Below, piece by piece: positions 31,502 to 34,037 of a stretch of DNA of 34,037 nt. The stretch is from Euprymna scolopes. Taxonomy: Eukaryota; Mollusca; Cephalopoda; Sepiida; Sepiolidae. The stretch spans positions 109,071,065 through 109,105,101 of the forward strand of contig CM044498.1 in the NCBI GenBank assembly GCA_024364805.1, written 5' to 3'. Both the position numbers and the translations under genes were made by a program. The notes under the pieces are model-generated. The model ran no database searches. It saw only the letters and a program-made list of their open reading frames with translations, and was not told where the DNA came from. Each line of letters opens with the position of its first letter. Position 1 is the first letter of the stretch.

Positions 31502-31534
31502 TTACATGAAAAGGGAACATCCCTTTTCATGTAA
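31502..31534. repeat. Perfect 15-bp hairpin with 3-base loop
   Basis: TTACATGAAAAGGGA pairs exactly with TCCCTTTTCATGTAA around ACA. It is too short for a typical microRNA precursor, and no T-run follows. It could be the relic of a foldback insertion. Confidence 0.85.
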
Positions 31535-31559
31535 CATCATGTTGTGTATTACTGTTACT

Positions 31560-33490
31560 TGGTTATGTAGGATGTTTTAAAAGGATGTGTATTTGTTTTA
31601 TTTCTCATTACCAACAGCTGCACCGAATATTTCTTTGCATTTAGAATTTTGTTACTTAGATTAGCTATATTAAACAAAACATATTGACGATTGATTTATT
31701 GGATTTTTCTTGATTTAACAGATAATCCTTTCATAAATATTGCAATACCTAGACAAAAATAGAATATGAACAAAACAACGATATTATAAGATAAATAAAC
31801 AATTATAAATCTTCACATTTTTTGTAGTGATATTTTATAGCATGTCAAAACTGGCCTGTGTAATTAGGTTGATAAAATATCCAGACGCAAAACATTGTCT
31901 GCTATTTTTATCATCACATCGGACAATTTATGTTCTCAAAGGTATAATGCATATGGACGTTGCCTGAGTGACTAGAAAGCCATTCAATGTTTTATATACA
32001 GGTGTAGCGTTAAAAATATGGGAGATCTTAGCAAAAGAAAACCACAATATATATGTTATTGAAACCTCTAAAATAAAAATAAATACTACAAGGAATACGT
32101 AAGATAATTTTACACGACTTACTTTAGCAGTTAATCCTTTGTCCCCACCTTTTTCTTCAATCTATCTCTTCATCATTTAAAATACTTTGGAAATAAAGCA
32201 TCTCGATATGTGTAGTTTACTCTAGTTTTATCACATTTAAAAAAAATAATTGTTTGTGAATCAAAGTCAATATTTTTCATATTTATTTTAAAAAATATAC
32301 CTTCTCCCAATTTATCATGAGGTCTATTTTAACACAAGATTAATATTTCTTATCTATATACTATTCTGTTTTTTATTCGTTAGTTTAGTCACTATGTTAC
32401 GCTTAGGAAAACGTCAAATGCATTTTTAAGGCCAAACCCTTTCAGAACAGGGAAAATTCATGAGCTCTACCTTTTATAAGGGCAATCTGTCACATTTGAT
32501 TAACTTCTATTTGAAGTTAATTCGTTTTCGGACGTCATTATAAAATGAGGTTACTATATGAATACTGAGATAATAAAACGTGGGCTCATTTTTACACGCA
32601 ACAGTTGTTCTCTTAGAAAGATGTTAACGAAAATGGAGCGTTAAAGAAAAAAACATGGCGAAATATGAATATATTGTCGGTTTACAAATGATAGACTTCA
32701 GAATAAATTAATAGTGTATTGAAAATGTAATTTTATTACTTGTATTTAACTGTGTTACCCAATATCCATTTTCTGAATATTTATTAGAACTTATTAAGTA
32801 TCTCATTTGGACCAGTTCTATATCTAAAATGCAATGGACACTGATTCTCGAGAAAAGTTCGTAAACTTATATTTGTTTCATGTCGTTAGTCTTTCCACTG
32901 AAAAGAGAATCAGCTTTATAAATACATATTTGTTGAATTAATGTATTTCCCATTCCGTGAAATTTCCGCGGATCCTGTTCGTTCTTTATTATTATACGAT
33001 TTATTAAAAAGTTCTAATAACATCGTTTACTTGATTATTACACTTTCTCTACTTACATTTACTAACATGTCAAGCTACGTATAATGATATTTTGACATTG
33101 TTCAGTATTTCGATTTAGTAATTAATTATCGGGAAAAATAAAATTCCTATTTATGAGTAAAAACCCAAGTAAATTACTTGCAAATCTTGTCATACATGTT
33201 TTAGTCGATATACATACATAATGATTTTATTAGCCCAACATTAAATCTACACTGTAAACGGATTGAAAAATCAATTTTATAATAATTCTATACAATTTAC
33301 GCATTTCTACAATGACCATTTGAACTTTCTTTGGATCTTAACTTGAATTCAATGAATATTACATATAGCATTCATGTGACTTATTGTTTTACGTCCTGTT
33401 AACATGACGACAGTGTTGATGCACATAGTATAATATTAAGCGGCACATATTAGTGGTGTATTCATTTTTATATCGGACTGTTTTCCTAAT
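31560..33490. other. Gene-free AT-rich interval
   Basis: About 1.9 kb of AT-rich DNA with stops in all frames and no long microsatellite. Nothing recognised. Confidence 0.6.
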
Positions 33491-33496
33491 CTTGAT

Positions 33497-33670
33497 AGTT
33501 GTTTCATCACGTTTCGTCGAAATCATCCTCTTGCCTTCTACCGGTAGTGAACCGCGACGAGATAGGGCTCCTGAGTCTTTTAAATGCATTCCCAGTAGTT
33601 ACTGTATTCATTAGTTGCTATAGTTTCACCACATTTTGGCCAAAAATATCCTCAGGCCTGCTTTGTGCAG
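33497..33670 (-). repeat. Two worn copies of the 14344-14402 repeat
   Basis: Plus-strand segments at 33497-33547 (TAGTTGTTTCATCACGTTTC onward) and 33612-33670 (TAGTTGCTATAGTTTCACCA onward) share the order TAGTTG, TTTCG or TTTTGGCC, ATCCTC, GCCT with the segment at 14344-14402. On the minus strand they give GAAGGC or AGGCCTGAGGAT, a variable part, then GACGAAACGTG or GGCCAAAATGTG, again resembling a degraded CTGANGA-GAAA ribozyme layout. They lie about 115 bp apart in the same orientation. Confidence 0.45.
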
Positions 33671-34004
33671 GGTTGAAACTGTTACCTTCAGACTATGCTC
33701 CACTGCAACTGTATCTGTATAGAGTTATTGCGCCATGAATTTGTATAGACTTATAGAAAAGAATTCAGTGTAATTTCCTTGCTATTCTAAAATCACTGTA
33801 CACATGGGAAGTCATATCAAACACTCATTAATAGTGTTGAAGCATCTTTCCGGGTGGCGGCCGTACATCAATGATTCTATCCGAAATAATGTCACATTTG
33901 AAAAAACTCGATCAAAAACTGGTTACATTTTCCTAAATATTCATTTATGATTAAATAATATCAATTTAATATATATAATGATCACGTGTACGTAAGGACA
34001 GAAA

Positions 34005-34007
<3 letters not shown>

Positions 34008-34037
<30 letters not shown>
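34008..34037. repeat. TA microsatellite at window edge
   Basis: Pure TA run cut by the window end. Confidence 0.95.

Overview
The window reads as an AT-rich, gene-poor, repeat-dominated stretch of animal nuclear DNA. Long pure TA/AT tracts recur throughout, there is no dense coding, and relics of Penelope-like, LINE, Tc1 and mariner elements lie close together, often nested. This fits a mollusc and, by inference, a cephalopod (octopus or squid). I see no bacterial features, no rRNA, no complete tRNA and no intact protein-coding gene. Most long open frames are TA-tract artefacts or the opposite strand of broken transposable elements.

Layout. 1-2330: AT-rich DNA holding a near-perfect 142-bp palindrome (1491-1632). 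2330-3250: a plus-strand LINE reverse-transcriptase relic. 5040-5820: microsatellites and a hammerhead-like motif. 6150-11130: a nested nest. A plus-strand Penelope-like element (PLE) is split by a minus-strand LINE (6926-8889) with an exact 10-bp target duplication. Downstream a plus-strand LINE of the same family (9830-11130) is split by a short mariner derivative (10343-10891) with TA duplications. 11720-12450: a mariner transposase relic that ends at an inverted-repeat insertion. 13930-14400 and 33500-33670: decayed repeats that resemble worn ribozyme cores. 16855-17140: a probable immunoglobulin-like domain relic. 18460-19080: a second hammerhead motif and a different LINE-type relic. 21548-22155: another 3' LINE fragment. 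24483-24680: a weak candidate for a first coding exon. 26547-28065: a Tc1-type transposon with both ends and TA duplications but a broken transposase. 29753-29854: three tandem 34-bp units. 30400-31225: two weak LTR-like fossils. The remainder is AT-rich DNA in which I recognise nothing.

Main discovery. At least three places keep the full fold of a hammerhead self-cleaving ribozyme: CTGANGA, a paired stem II, GAAA, a very short stem III, and a matching stem I. They lie at 1565-1617, 5675-5720 and 18461-18504, all on the plus strand. Two copies differ by paired changes in all three stems, which is hard to explain without RNA folding. The first is one arm of a palindrome whose other arm is the same ribozyme inverted and decayed. 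Each is followed directly or within a few bases by a TA tract, and one lies about 430 bp upstream of the PLE coding region on the same strand. PLEs are known carriers of hammerhead motifs, so these may be remains of PLE ends or of a short non-autonomous derivative.
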